A DNA stretch of 64,000 nucleotides from Daphnia carinata (GCF_022539665.2 NC_081335.1:7440001-7504000), one strand, 5' to 3'; shown: positions 31,093 through 42,097, counted from the first letter of the stretch. Program-made: numbers and translations. The notes: generated by a model not told the origin, from the sequence alone.

Positions 31093-31735
31093 TCAGTTTC
31101 CTGGAGAAGCATTTAAGAGTTCTCTCCAATATGCGTCTCTGTTGTTTTTGGTTTCCCAAACACGTTCGATGGTGGCCCATAAATCTTCTTTGTTTCCTTG
31201 TTGTTGTGGATAAAAAGAAATGTTTTTTTCTAGATCCAACCAGATCTTTCTAAATGGCCAAAAATCTCCGGAGTCCTGCGGCCATGGATGAGCCGTAACT
31301 TTTTGTCTTCCATTGGTCCACTCCTGTAGTGCGTCCCTGATGATTCTTGATTTTCCGTTCCTGAATGTAATATTGGAAATTTTCAACTCATCAAGTAGTT
31401 CAGGACTAAATTCGTCGCTGAACACTTCGATTATTTTGCCAGGAAAATTGTCTACGCGACAGAGGGACCCTATTCCGCCAGTCGATGAAAACCAAGCCCA
31501 CACATGAAGGGAATCTTGTTTTTTTTCCTTACATGTGGAATTATCAAAAAATACATGACCGGCTTGGTGGATACTAAAATAAAATGAAAATTGTTAAAAG
31601 AGTTTTTATTTTTCCAAAAATTAAACACTAAAATTAAAAGACATACCTAAATGTAGCAGCATCGATAAAAATCACGTTATTCCATTTATGCCCATTAAGT
31701 TGGGCTTCAGGATCACTTGGCTTTACAGGTAATAC
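31093..31735 (-). pseudogene. Tc1-like transposase, C-terminal two thirds, diverged
   Basis: Two exons on the minus strand: about 31,735-31,647, then an intron 31,646-31,574 (73 bp, GT..AG) and 31,573-31,093. The protein shows VIFIDAATF (first catalytic Asp position of the DDE fold), HVWAWFSSTGG, and a C-terminal HPWPQDSGDFWPFRKIW block equivalent to the WPxxSPDLNPIExxW motif of Tc1 transposases. The block that should carry the second Asp (normally QQDNAxxH) reads ITFRNGKSRIIRDALQEW and lacks it, and the Pro-Asp-Leu-Asn motif is altered. It was probably already inactive or repurposed. The open length of 130 codons without stops is notable. Confidence 0.65.
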
Positions 31736-32061
31736 ACTTGGAAAAAATTATGCCATAGTAGGAGCAAAAATCGTCGCCCACGCTTCGAAAAAAAATGAGG
31801 AGAAATGAAAGACGATACCGTGACTTTCGTACGCGGTAAAATCATGAGAGGAAAGGGTAAGAAAAAGTCACCTAGGCTGAAACTGGACAGGAAGTCTGTA
31901 GCCATACGTATAGGTATTTATCCTTGACCTAGATCGAACTGCGTCAGCTGAAAAAAAGTATACCTTTTAACACATGATTTTAGTTTTTACTAGAGGAGGT
32001 TAGGCTCAGAACTAAAAATTATTGAATAAATTCAATCGCACCTTAAATTTTCTCTAGCGCT

Positions 32062-32845
32062 ATGTTTTTACGTGAGCCAGGCAAACATTTAAGTCCCCAA
32101 GATAAAGGCGCAATAGTTGCGCTTTTTAATAAAAATACTACCATCCCTGAAATTGCGGATACAATTCAGTGCCACCCTAATACAGTTAAAAACTGGATTC
32201 GTCGGTACCAAGAAACTTTTGACGTTAAACGCAAAATAGGATCCGGAGCAACCCGTAAGACGACGCCAGCACAAGATTCAATGCTGTTGCAAGCCGTCAA
32301 GGCAAAACCAATAACAACCCTGCAGGAACTCAAAGGTAAGAAAAAAATAAAATTTTAATGTTATATTTTATTAAAGCTAGATCATATATAGATATTTGCG
32401 AGTTGTCCATTCATCGAGCAACGATTTTTCGAAGACTAAAAGGGCACGGGATTCACGGCAGAATTGCTGCCAAAAAAGAATTCCTTACAGAAGCCCAAAA
32501 AATGCAAGATTAGCATTCGCAACGGAATTCGTCAATAAAGATGCAGATTGGTGGACAAAAGTTATATTTAGTGATGAAAAAACTTTTGGGTAAACAATTT
32601 ATTAGCTTAATTCTTCTTTATTTTGATTTCATTATTTTTTGTTCATTTAACAGTTCCACGAGTGTGGTCGTTCCTTCGTTTATCGCACGAATGGAACGAG
32701 GTTCAACCCTAGTCACACTCAGATAATTAAACGGAGTGGGAGGCAATCAATTCCAGTCTGGGCCTGGTTTTCGTCCGATGGCGCCGGGAAAATGCATCGC
32801 ATCAACGGCCGTCTAACGGCTGAAAAATACACCTTCCGTATTCAA
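32062..32845 (+). pseudogene. Tc1-like transposase, N-terminal two thirds, broken
   Basis: Starts MFLREPGKHLSPQDKGAIVA at 32,062. Exon 1 carries a helix-turn-helix of the paired type (IPEIADTIQCHPNTVKNWI). Intron 1 is about 32,336-32,391, intron 2 is 32,590-32,653, both GT..AG. Exon 2 has a second HTH (ELSIHRATIFRRLKGHGI), a frameshift near 32,500 and VIFSDEKTF (first Asp). Exon 3 (32,654 on) has PVWAWFSSDGAGKMHRING and runs into the right terminal repeat, so the second Asp and third acidic residue are missing. It encoded the DNA-binding and first catalytic part of a cut-and-paste transposase. Confidence 0.8.
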
Positions 32846-33350
32846 ATATATCCTTGTGGTAAAGCCATACCCTGTACAAATTGGAATTAAATTATGAAAA
32901 CATATAATATACATTTAATACCTTGGAGAAAGCTTGAGTTTATTTTTACTTGCAGCCTGTTAGGGAGTTACCAAAAGCCAGAGACATTATTAGTGGTGTC
33001 GTTAACAACTGTTAACACTTTAATGTATCCCTAATAGAAAAACGGAAAAAGAAATAAAATATAAATTTAAAAGTTAAGCAGATTTACCTCTGAAAGTGTA
33101 TTGATATCCAACATAATCATTACAAAATACACTTAACACTTACTATATTTGCGACAGTTGACGTTTAGAAATAACAACTAAAAACGTCTGCTATGCCGTG
33201 CAGTAATCCGCGGATGTGTTGCTTGCAGAAAGTATAGCCGTCAAGGTAAGCTTTATATGCCCCCTAGCGCCAAAACAGCAAAAAAAAATATCTATATATA
33301 TATTTTAAAAACCTTGGGCCTTACCTGACATATTTTTGTGCAACATACTG
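32838..33350 (-). repeat. Right terminal inverted repeat of the Tc1-like element
   Basis: Inverted partner of 29,426-29,945. Confidence 0.9.
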
Positions 33351-33414
33351 TACATAGTTATGGTTAGGATCCGTCAGCCAGTCACGTCGGCTGCCCGGAT
33401 ATGAAGAGAACGAC

Positions 33415-33798
33415 TGTTAGGTAAGATAGTGTAATGAGTCAATATACACTTTTATGTACACTTGGCGGTAGCCTATGCTATCCCTGACGTAGGTGCGACG
33501 CGTAGTATACTACGTCACCACCCACCGAATAGGAGCCGCTCTGAGTATGCTTAGCGCAGCGCCTCTGTGGCACGGAGTTGGGCATGGTGCGTGGTATACA
33601 GCCATCGCGCCATGACCTTGTCACGCTCCTGTCGCCTAAGCGTGTTGCGTACAATTACCATGACGTGCGCCACTGTAGTACCTTAGTGGTATATAAACCC
33701 ATGCTTTTCGATCATAAGATGGAGTTGCCTTTGCTCTGTCATCTTGTACACTTGTACTAGGACAAATAAACGGGCATAAGAACCAAGGACAATTACAA
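33415..33798 (+). repeat. LTR-like sequence (solo or truncated)
   Basis: Starts TGTTAGGTAAG and ends AATTACA, with a TATATAAA box at about 33,691 and an AATAAA signal at about 33,765, spaced as in an LTR promoter and terminator. No primer site follows and I find no target duplication. Confidence 0.5.
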
Positions 33799-34430
33799 TA
33801 GGAAGAATAAGAGTGCGAGGGTACTTACATGGGAGCCATGGCTCTAGGGTGGGGGAATGTTGCGGCGTGGCGTCGGAAGAACGGAGGGCGACGTCGGGAA
33901 GAATGGAGATCGGCGTCTCGGCTAGGGATGGTGGCAGGGATGATTAGGAGAACACGACAGCTGGGGGTGTTCGATCCAGTTTATTTCCGCGCAACGAGGC
34001 ATGGTACACAAACAATTGGACATGACACTGAATACTACCCTAATGAAGATAAACACTACAGCACAACTTACAGGGCTATACGAATGGCAGGTTGCTAAAA
34101 GACTAACTCGAAGTACAGCTCAGGTGTGGGTTTTATTCCACGCTTTGGCTTGGTGATGCTAAAGTTAGCGTGGGGACGCTAAAGTTAGCGTGGGGTAATA
34201 AAACCGAAAGTGTCAAGAGGGGAAGCGAGGTCAACTGATAAGATAGGTGTCGTTGACACCTAGGTCAATTGGAAAAAGGAAATAAAAGAGACACTCGACA
34301 TAAAGTAGGTCAATGAGGGTAGGGAAAACAACATGAACAGTATGCGAACTAACTTAACTAACTTATTCTTAACTTTAAATTCATTGTAGTCTTTACACTA
34401 TTCTGGGCCTGACTTGGACCTCTTTATAAC
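33799..34430. other. Noncoding remnant between LTR-like sequence and G5 gag
   Basis: No gene supported. Two copies of GCTAAAGTTAGCGTGGGG stand at about 34,155-34,195. The minus strand has AATAAA signals near 33,980 and 34,130, so part may be the 3' LTR of G5. Confidence 0.35.
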
Positions 34431-34481
34431 GCCGATGCTGGGTTTTTGGAAGCATCTGTAATCCCAGTGACCTATTTTTGC

Positions 34482-35646
34482 TCAAACACCACACACATAT
34501 CTTCTTTCCGTGGTTCTTCCATTCCTACCGAATCCATTACTATTGCTTTTGGCTTGAACCGTTATAGCCTTTTGGTATGCCGGTCCTGCCGATAACTGTA
34601 ACTGTTTGACCGTGTCGTTTAACTGTTGGAGCATACTAGTGATTTCTGTTGTTAGTGCCAGTGGGGTCATATTTCTGCTTGCGTGTGCATATTCCGAATC
34701 CTTTGATACCGCCAACAATGATTGTGACCAATCTTTTTTGTTCACTAGGAACGTAGGCTCTGGGTGTAGTTTGGCAAGTTTCAGAAAGTCAACCGTGGAT
34801 GCTGGCTTATGCGGGTAGATTTTTTGTAACAAAGATGGTTTTAATCCTCGATATAAATGTTCCAATTGGTGTTCCTGGGACGTTGTCGGATTCACCAATC
34901 TACACAGGTTGATCACGTCGTAGAAGTACGACACTACATCTTCTTCCAAACATTGCATAAGTTGACGCAACCTATTTTCTTGAACCAGTGCAAAGTTGGC
35001 CTGTCGAAAGGCCGCAACAAACTGAGATTTCTTCCCCGATGCAGCTGGCAAATTAGACAGCGTTGGGTCTTCCGGGTTAGGGGTGGGGACGCAAATTCCT
35101 CCCAGAAATGTACAATTATTCTTCACGATCGCCAATAAGGTCAAAAGGCGTGAAAAGCTGTCGGAAAGTTCCCGCAGCAGGTAAAAATCGCCTAAGTTAG
35201 CAGCGTCACGATCTTCATTTTCCGCATTTAAAACATCAAACCAAGTGCGTCGAGCTTCTTGTCGAGCTTCCACCCCGGCTTGGGTGACTTCCTTGTAGAA
35301 GTCAGAGCGGCGAGGAGTGGGGTGGTAAACGTCCACATTCGACTGAGACCACCAGAGAAGCCGAGAATGAAAATGTGAAAAATGATCACTATACCTGGCA
35401 TAACTGAGCTAAAACAGAAAACAAATTAAAGAAGAGTACGTACCTGTAATAAAAGTCGTTCACCCAAGGCGCACTGATGGAGAGTAAAAAGCTTAAACGT
35501 AAGTCAGCGGTGTGCACTCTCGCCAAGATCTCCAGAAAACCGGCACGATCAGCTTGCGTGAGACGGCTAAAACGGCTTCTACCAGTATTGTACGCCACTT
35601 CTTCGAAACACACTAATGCGTATTCGAACCGGCGAAGATTATCCAA
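34482..35646 (-). pseudogene. gag: G5 gag, related to G9 gag, broken
   Basis: Starts ATG at 35,646; the first ~65 codons lead to a 40-base stretch (about 35,403-35,443) with GT and AG ends that must be skipped to keep frame. That could be a very short intron or an insertion. The main part (35,380-34,482) includes a capsid region with FVAAFRQANFALVQENRLRQL and HLYRGLKPSLLQKIYP, close to the G9 gag at 55,910-56,200. It ends at a TGA that falls where the second Cys of the zinc knuckle is expected (CGV-stop-AKIGHWDYRC). The N-terminal third is unlike G9, so Gag is mosaic relative to G9. Confidence 0.75.
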
Positions 35647-35821
35647 AACGGAGTGAAAAGTGAACTTTTTTGTCAGAGGCGAAAAAAAACTGAAGATGGA
35701 AGGCAGCAGTTGAATTTCTTATACGTCGTAGTGTTATACTTTGTTGCTAATTATAGCCGTCTTTCTTACGCTTGTATCCCTTCCGTAGTTCTAGCAAATT
35801 CCTTTTCGATAAAAGCACATT

Positions 35822-35940
35822 GACCTCTCGAAAAAGACCTCGCTTTATCGTAAGTTTGACTTTAACTATAGTTGTTCATTTACCTCTCGAAAGCACCTCG
35901 CTCTATCGTATGCTTTCTCATTACTATAGTTATTCATTCT
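35822..35940. repeat. Two tandem ~59-bp repeats
   Basis: Units at about 35,822-35,880 and 35,881-35,940 share ACCTCTCGAAA, CCTCGCT-TATCGTA and ACTATAGTT. They lie in a gene-free stretch (35,650-36,058) upstream of an LTR. Confidence 0.6.
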
Positions 35941-36058
35941 CTACTAGCTTTTGAGGAATTTTGGAAAATCACGGGTTTCCCCAATATTTTGTTATGCCCT
36001 TGATTTCCTTTTAATGATTGTTCGTACAGTCGGGTCGCCTGTCTTGAAGAAGGGGGAC

Positions 36059-36421
36059 CTGTCGCGAGGGGAAAATAGTGTCGTGGTTGTCATTTCTGAA
36101 AATGGCTTGACAACCAACGTTTCAATTGCGTACAATACAGCTTCTCTTGTAAAAATGCTGCAACACGCCGACAATTTAGTAAAAGATAGTTATCCCTAGA
36201 ATTCATGAAACCCTAGAAATGGGGTGTATATCCTTCACGAGGTTATAAAAGCCCATACATTTTTAGCCCTGAGTTAGTTCTATAGTTCTCCCCGAATCTG
36301 GTAGTTCTCGCCCAGAAATTCCTAGTTCTCTTCACGTTCAAGTTAAATAAAACGCGTAGTAAGTCTTCATTTCTGCTGTGTTTTGTATTTTCTGTTAGAG
36401 TTCAAATACAAATCATTTACA
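36059..36421 (+). repeat. LTR (probably a 3' LTR) with polypurine tract
   Basis: A purine tract AAGAAGGGGGACC ends at 36,058, then TGTCGCGAGG opens an LTR with TATAAAAG at about 36,243, AATAAA at about 36,347 and an end CATTTACA. The internal part of the element to the left is not recognisable. 36,422-36,550 holds nothing I can identify. Confidence 0.6.
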
Positions 36422-36550
36422 AAGTAAAGTCCAGTGTGACAATATTAAGTTGGGAAATGGTTTGTTTACTACCACTACCAGAAGGTATTGGCGCAACACA
36501 CGAATATCCAAAAAATACACCTTGTTTTAAGCATAAATTTCCATTCGCTG

Positions 36551-36845
36551 TGTAACGAATCGTCTAGCGAAGCCCCTTCTTACCTTCCTTCTCAAATAGA
36601 CTAGAATCTTATACCTGTAGCCCCTCGTTACTCATAGCCTTCTTTTACTAACCTAGTTTAAAAACTCCCTTAAGAATATAATAAATAACGAAGACATGTC
36701 TGGGCACGCTGGCTAAAAATAGATTTATTTCGGTTGGTCTGAGATTGCCCGAAATGGCCTAAAACCGTCCGACAGATTTTTAGCTATCGTCCAAATTCGT
36801 TCGATACCGCCCGAATTTGCCCACCTATGCCTCTCCATTGCGTCA
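36551..36845 (+). repeat. Truncated 5' LTR of G6
   Basis: TGTAACGAATCGTC start, matching the first ~295 bases of the G7 LTR, then an abrupt switch to gag sequence after CCATTGCG. The deletion removes the rest of the LTR, the leader and the first ~450 codons of gag. Confidence 0.85.
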
Positions 36846-36879
36846 ACCCTTCACTTCATCAACTTCACTTCATCATTTC

Positions 36880-38401
36880 GTGCAAACAGCACAAGCATTC
36901 ATAGAAAGGCTCCGGAAGCAAGCAACGGCTAGCGGTAGCGGTTAGCAATCACGCTATTCTATACCAGAATCAGCTAATTCATCAAACCACTGTTAGACCT
37001 CTGCCGCGTTACAGTTCTCTCGCCGTCATTGAAGGCCAAAGTTCAATTTTTCGGAACACAAATACAAACCGACCAGTTTATTACCCTTCACAAGAAATAC
37101 AAAACCCTTACACTCTCGGGATTGATACTAGTCGAGCTCAGCCTCTAGTCCTAATCGACGCACATACGTCGTATTCGACAGGAACGGACTACCAAACAAC
37201 CGCAAGAAATACAAAAGCCTGGGGGCTCCACGGCGATCGCTCACCCCCCCAATCGATCAAACACAAAAAGCATTTATTCAAGGGAAAAGAGACCTATAAG
37301 TTCAATACCGGGAACAATCAAGAAATGGCATCGCCGCCCAATACCTTTCGTAAAACCGAACAACGAAAAGGCAGGGAAGCTATTACCATGCTGAAGCAAC
37401 TCCAAAATTTTTCGGGAGTCTCGCCGTCCACTTCGATCGTTGTATTAAGCTTTTCGACAACGTCGTCGGTATGTCCAACTAGGACAATTGCGAAATAATT
37501 AGCATGCTGTCAATTAAAGTGTCAGGCGAAGCTTATGATTTATTATAAAACATCTTGGAATCCAGCGATACTTATGAGTATGAAGACATAAAAAAACTCT
37601 TCCATGAAAATTATCACGGTTCCAAAGACATCGATTTTTACCAAAGCCAGTTCGAAGAAATACAACGAAAAGAAAAAGAGAATATCTTAAATTACGCCTA
37701 TAGACTAAAAACTCTTTATAAACGCGCTCATCCCTCCAATTACCAAGAAACGCCCGAAGAACAAACAACGCAACTAAGATTACTTAGGCGAAAATTCCTA
37801 CAAGGACTCGAAGCGGAACTACAAAACATCGTAAGACACAAAATGGTGTCCAGTTTCAAAGAGCTGGTGTCCATCACACAGAAGTACGCAAAGCGCGTCC
37901 AATCGGAAATAATAAAAAGGACAAACGAATATTTGTTACTGCAATGACAAATACTCCAAATTATACAGCGCTAGTACAAGCAATCGAAAAACAAAGTGAC
38001 CACATTAACTCAATCACCTCTACCCTGAAGATAGCCACAATGGAGCCCACTCGAAAAGAAACAAACGCACCTCCTGATTTAAAAAACAAAATCGATCGCC
38101 TAACGGATGTAATTACGAATCTCGGCAACCTCATGCGAACAAACCTCCGCCAAGAGAATGGCCGCCACCCAATAAGAAGCAACACCAATTATTCTCCGAA
38201 CCAATCGAGCAAGTCAGTTTCTCAAACCCCGCCCTGCGCAATACTTTCACTCGCCAAGGCCAAACGAGCAGATTCCGTCAGCCGTTCACAAACGCCTTTG
38301 GCCAAGACGACGAAAATATCTCGGGTCAGCAACCTTCCTAACAAAAGAGGTCAATGCAAAACGCCGTAGGGTCGCTCCAACTGCGGTCTCCCTAACCATA
38401 G
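36880..38401 (+). pseudogene. gag: G6 gag relic, interrupted by G7
   Basis: 36,880-37,140 matches G7 gag at 40,565-40,910. In the +1 frame it also keeps the end of the overlapping ORF (KKYKTLTLSGLIL, then stop). 37,321-37,550 matches 42,263-42,480 of G7. 37,555-37,947 is an open capsid stretch (DIDFYQSQFEEIQRKEKEN, KFLQGLEAELQNIV) that G7 has lost. 37,944-38,369 is the Gln/Asn-rich linker. At 38,380-38,400 the first zinc knuckle (SNCGLPNH) is cut by G7, and the gene resumes at 46,649. Stops at several places make it dead. Confidence 0.8.
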
Positions 38402-39167
38402 TGTAACGAATCGTCTAGCGAAGCCCCTTCTTGCCTCCTTTCTGCAAATAGACTAGAATCGTATACCTGTAGCCCCTTGTGACTCAGAACTTTCACTTAC
38501 TAACCTAGTTTAAAAAGTCCCTTAGAAATATAATAAAAAACGAAGACATGTCCCGGCACGTCGGCTAAAAATAGATTTATTTCAGTTGGTCTGAGATTGC
38601 CCGAAATGGCCTAAAGTCGCCCGACCGATTTTTAGCTATCGTCCAAATTCGTTCGATACCGTCCGAATTTGCCCGCCTATACCTCGCCATTGCGCCCAAA
38701 ATCGCCCGATACCGCCCGATATTGCCGCCTATCCTTTAACACTGTGCCGTATGGCTCTCACAGTCGATGGTTAACATATAAAAAGCCATCGGCAACTCAC
38801 AGTAGGGGTCGTCCCTTGAAAGAGCTATCTCGTGTGTACCTCAGCATTCTTCCGAGCCGCTACCTCATCCTCATAAGCTGAAGCGTAAGTCTCTTCTTAG
38901 TAATATTCGCTACGTGTCTTAGTTGTCCCTTAGTAGTGTATGTCAAGTAACTGTTGCGTAATTGTAGGCCTTCGCCTATTCCCTGTTAATTCGACTGGTT
39001 GCTTGTGGACGTGTTGTTGTGGCGTGTTGTAACGTGTTAATACACGTTATTCTACCGTACACGTATTGTTTTACGCTTACTTATACACGACATGGTGAGT
39101 GGCAGCGCCGCATTAGTTTATGTTTCCGTATTGGAGACAACATGACAACGTCGTGTCCTCCTTTACA
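38402..39167 (+). repeat. 5' LTR of G7 (766 bp)
   Basis: TGTAACGAATCG to CTCCTTTACA. Contains ATATAAAAAG at about 38,777 as a promoter candidate and a run of degenerate GCCCGA-type repeats at 38,597-38,730. Confidence 0.92.
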
Positions 39168-39169
39168 TC

Positions 39170-39184
39170 TGGTGGCAGCGGTTT
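39170..39184 (+). promoter_or_regulatory. G7 primer binding site, tRNA-Leu type
   Basis: TGGTGGCAGCGGTTT two bases after the LTR. Its first 12 bases are complementary to the tRNA-Leu 3' end. Confidence 0.8.
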
Positions 39185-39195
39185 TTGAACTCACA

Positions 39196-41055
39196 ATGTC
39201 GTTGTATACAGGTGCTAAGCCTAAGACAAAACGTACATTTTTCCAAAAAACTAGCAAATCTGATAACATTTGCACGACAGTTTTTTATAACCCAAATTCC
39301 GCAACTGAATTAACTCAGTCAGAGACTTATATGACCTTTAACCCCTTACCCTTTCGAAAGAGATCTACCCGTTCTACACTCAATTACGTAACTTTGAGTC
39401 AAGTAGATAACCCCGAAGCTATTATACGTTCCAAGAAGATACGTATCCAAGAAACCGATAAAACAAACCTATCCCTGGTAGATAAAATTGCTAATTTCTT
39501 TTCACCAAAGAAATCGACAAAACAGTCTAATTTAACAATAAGCTGTGAAATTCCACACGGAGAGTATACTAAGATAGAAACCATAGCTACCGAACTAAGC
39601 CCTATTGCTCCGGCGACACAGACCGCCTCTATTCCTGAATCACGTAGTGTAAGCGAAACCTCAAAAATCCGTCTAGCAACTGACGAAGCAGGCCAAACAC
39701 AAAGCAACGTCCCGACAAACAACTCGGTTCTAGAAGAAACTATCACCGACCGACCAGTCAAGAAGATCAGCATAGGGAACAACGAAACTATCATACCCCA
39801 CCTCGATTTAGGAGACAAACACACGGACGAAACTGTCAGCGGAAGCCTAGCAACAGACAAAAAACCTAACACTCCATATCCCTCTCCTACCGCTTCCGAT
39901 TCATTCTTCGAGTTAGTCGATCGCCTCTCAGGTCACCTCCACATTGCACCACCAAATACCAACACACCACCGGCAAATATCCCATCACACACGCTCAACT
40001 CCACGTTAGAAGTCATTAACAATCCTATACCTTTTGTACCTTACGTCGGTATCGAAGCCATCCTTCCAGCGCTAAGCCAACACAGCAACGCTATCGGCCT
40101 AGAGGAAGAGGGCACCGACATCATCGAGTTTCCACTCAAAGCCGAACCAACGCATGGAAAAGTGGATAATCACCACCAGCATCGTGACACTACACAATCA
40201 ATACGCCCATATACTTCGGCAGGAATTACAACGTATACGGCCGGCATACCCGCAAGCCAGTGCAATAATCAGCCATATCACAACGACACTAGAGGACATT
40301 CCGTCCGAACAACAAATTCACTCACTTCGACAAGCCATTCAGCGCGCATACCTGGGGATTTGCGATCAACACTCCCATTTTCCACTTCCACCTCACTTTT
40401 CCGATCTATTACGCAAATTAACCAAACTCGTAGGGAGAACGAAACTCGCGGAAGCCCAAAAAGCCACACAACAGCAAGCGAACGATCTGATAGCCCTTTT
40501 GTGTGCATTTGTGACCGCTGCCTTAATCGAAATCAAATCAATCATCGAATTCATCAAAGTAACGGGCCAATTCGTACAAACAGCGCAGACATACACAAAC
40601 GTGCTCCGGAAGCAAGCCAACCCCAAGCACGCGACACGCCAGGGAACCCACTCTCTCATACAGCCACTCGAAACTCTTGCAGCGACTCTGAACACAAAGC
40701 ATCAGATAGCAATCACGCTATTTTGTACCAGAATCAGACAATTGATCAACCCCTTGTTAAACCTCAGCCGCGTCACAATTCTTCCACCGCCAGTGAAGGC
40801 CAAAATTCAATTTCTCGGAATCCAAATACAAACCGTCCAGTTTATTGCCCGCCACAAGAAATACAAAACTCTTACACTATCGGGATTGATACTAACCGAG
40901 CTCAGCCTCTAAACCAAAACGACATACACACATTGTACCCAAAGGGAGCGGACTATCAGACAGCCGAAGAACAAACAAACGCCTGGGGATACCTCGTGTC
41001 GGAAAATCCGACGTCCAACACTGTCCAAGGGGACGGTGAAGAGATAGACGAGTAG
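39196..41055 (+). CDS. gag: G7 Gag, N-terminal disordered half
   Basis: The first ATG after the primer site is at 39,196; the frame is open from 39,019 inside the LTR. About 620 residues rich in Ser, Thr, Pro and Asn, with a basic start (KPKTKRTFFQKTS) and KIANFFSPKKSTKQ, equivalent to FFQKKSPVNG in G2 Gag. No capsid domain is reached: the frame ends at 41,055 inside a 1,076-base insertion that begins at 41,022. Without that insertion the frame would also stop soon, at about 42,118. From about 40,154 a second ORF overlaps in the +1 frame. It probably no longer makes a working Gag. Confidence 0.7.
   Translation: MSLYTGAKPKTKRTFFQKTSKSDNICTTVFYNPNSATELTQSETYMTFNPLPFRKRSTRSTLNYVTLSQVDNPEAIIRSKKIRIQETDKTNLSLVDKIANFFSPKKSTKQSNLTISCEIPHGEYTKIETIATELSPIAPATQTASIPESRSVSETSKIRLATDEAGQTQSNVPTNNSVLEETITDRPVKKISIGNNETIIPHLDLGDKHTDETVSGSLATDKKPNTPYPSPTASDSFFELVDRLSGHLHIAPPNTNTPPANIPSHTLNSTLEVINNPIPFVPYVGIEAILPALSQHSNAIGLEEEGTDIIEFPLKAEPTHGKVDNHHQHRDTTQSIRPYTSAGITTYTAGIPASQCNNQPYHNDTRGHSVRTTNSLTSTSHSARIPGDLRSTLPFSTSTSLFRSITQINQTRRENETRGSPKSHTTASERSDSPFVCICDRCLNRNQINHRIHQSNGPIRTNSADIHKRAPEASQPQARDTPGNPLSHTATRNSCSDSEHKASDSNHAILYQNQTIDQPLVKPQPRHNSSTASEGQNSISRNPNTNRPVYCPPQEIQNSYTIGIDTNRAQPLNQNDIHTLYPKGADYQTAEEQTNAWGYLVSENPTSNTVQGDGEEIDE
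40154..40912 (+). CDS. Overlapping +1-frame ORF inside G7 gag, 252 codons
   Basis: Counterpart of the G2 ORF at 16,336-17,247: same strand as gag, same +1 frame, same disordered region. Probably all helical, rich in Leu, Ile, Gln and Thr. Motifs include QKATQQQANDLIALLCAFV, RIRQLINPLLNLS and a C-terminal LLxxLPPP-type stretch leading into ARHKKYKTLTLSGLILTEL. The last 40 codons are also preserved in G6 (about 37,020-37,140). No signal peptide; a moderately hydrophobic central helix (about residues 115-140). Translation would need an initiation mechanism other than simple scanning, since the gag ATG is ~960 bases upstream. Unknown function; possibly a retroelement accessory protein. Confidence 0.5.
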   Translation: MEKWIITTSIVTLHNQYAHILRQELQRIRPAYPQASAIISHITTTLEDIPSEQQIHSLRQAIQRAYLGICDQHSHFPLPPHFSDLLRKLTKLVGRTKLAEAQKATQQQANDLIALLCAFVTAALIEIKSIIEFIKVTGQFVQTAQTYTNVLRKQANPKHATRQGTHSLIQPLETLAATLNTKHQIAITLFCTRIRQLINPLLNLSRVTILPPPVKAKIQFLGIQIQTVQFIARHKKYKTLTLSGLILTELSL

Positions 41056-42097
41056 AAGCGGAGATGCGGGGCACTCGGAACCAGAGAGTCGGTTGCCGGG
41101 GTAAGTCCATCGTGAAGCGGGAACTAACCAAGAGGTTCCCGGTGACGGTACGAGAAAGACCGGTAGACGGTAATAGATGGAATATAAGCGGGACTTGATG
41201 CTATAAGTCCCGACGATAGAAGTTGGAGACGCTTGACTATAATATTGAAATAACCGTACGTAGTTTACAGCTATGTAGGGCGGTCTCTGTCGAGCAAAGG
41301 CAGAAATGAATATTAAAGACGCCCGCTCTGGAGCCAGTTTTAGCCCAGAGGAAATAAATATTTAAAACCCATCGTGACTGGAGCCAGTTTTAGCCCAGAG
41401 GGAAGAGGTTGGTGCCGGAGGAGTAACCGACAGAGGGTCGGCCAAGGAGAGTTGGAGGTTGGAGGTCAGCGGCAGTTCCTGAGGCTGAAAAGGGTGACGG
41501 AACAACGGTGACATCTACTCCAGCGTTGATATTCATGTTCGTGCTATTAGATATATCAGTCAACGGTGTTTTGTAAATTGAGTATATAAAGGCCGGTTTT
41601 GGCCGAGTATAATACACACGAGTTTCACCGAAGCCCCCGGAGTCGGCTCTTCATTTCTACTGGTAATTACTATCAAGTTTCGCTTGTTATCACTTGTGTT
41701 GCTGCCCGTCGCAACTGGCCGTCAACTTCTGCCCGGCCGTGATAAGCTGCTTCCGCCCGTCAACCCTCTTCGTTCTGCCCGGCTCCTTTTCTCGACGGCT
41801 ACAACGAAGCTGCCTTGCAGCAACTCCCATCCGGATTGAATCCTGTTTTGCCGTCGCTTCACTTGAAGATCCATACGACCCGGGGGCACTCGACGCCAAG
41901 GATCGCAAGTAATCTAGCGCTTTGTTATTCGTGTCCGTCATATTGGCCGCGCCCCGTCTCGGCATCGTTTTTGAGGTCGTTGGCCTCCTGAACCATTGTC
42001 GGGCGTCGTTGCGGTCCAGTCCGCCAAGTCATAGTAGCACGGTGCCCCAACCGGCTGCCCAGACGTATCGCGGCTATTGCATTGGGTCTCAGAGGAC
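41022..42097 (+). mobile_element. 1,076-bp insertion in G7 gag with 7-bp flanking repeat CCAACAC
   Basis: Absent from the related G6 gag. CCAACAC stands at 41,015-41,021 and 42,098-42,104. The unit starts TGTCC and ends GGAC, has two copies of CTGGAGCCAGTTTTAGCCCA about 51 bases apart (41,329 and 41,380) and a TATATAAA box at about 41,583. It looks like a solo LTR, but an unusually long duplication and a missing ACA end leave the class open. No gene inside. Confidence 0.5.

Larger units (their letters stand above)
29426..33350. mobile_element. Tc1-like composite DNA element
   Basis: The ends begin CAGTATATTGCACAAAAAT (left) and the near-identical complement (right), flanked by TA at 29,424-29,425 and 33,351-33,352. 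CAGT ends and TA duplication are typical of Tc1/mariner elements. Terminal inverted repeats are about 515 bp, longer than in classical Tc1. It encloses fragments of two different Tc1-type transposases on opposite strands (31,093-31,735 minus, 32,062-32,845 plus) and a solo LTR. Neither transposase is complete. Confidence 0.85.
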
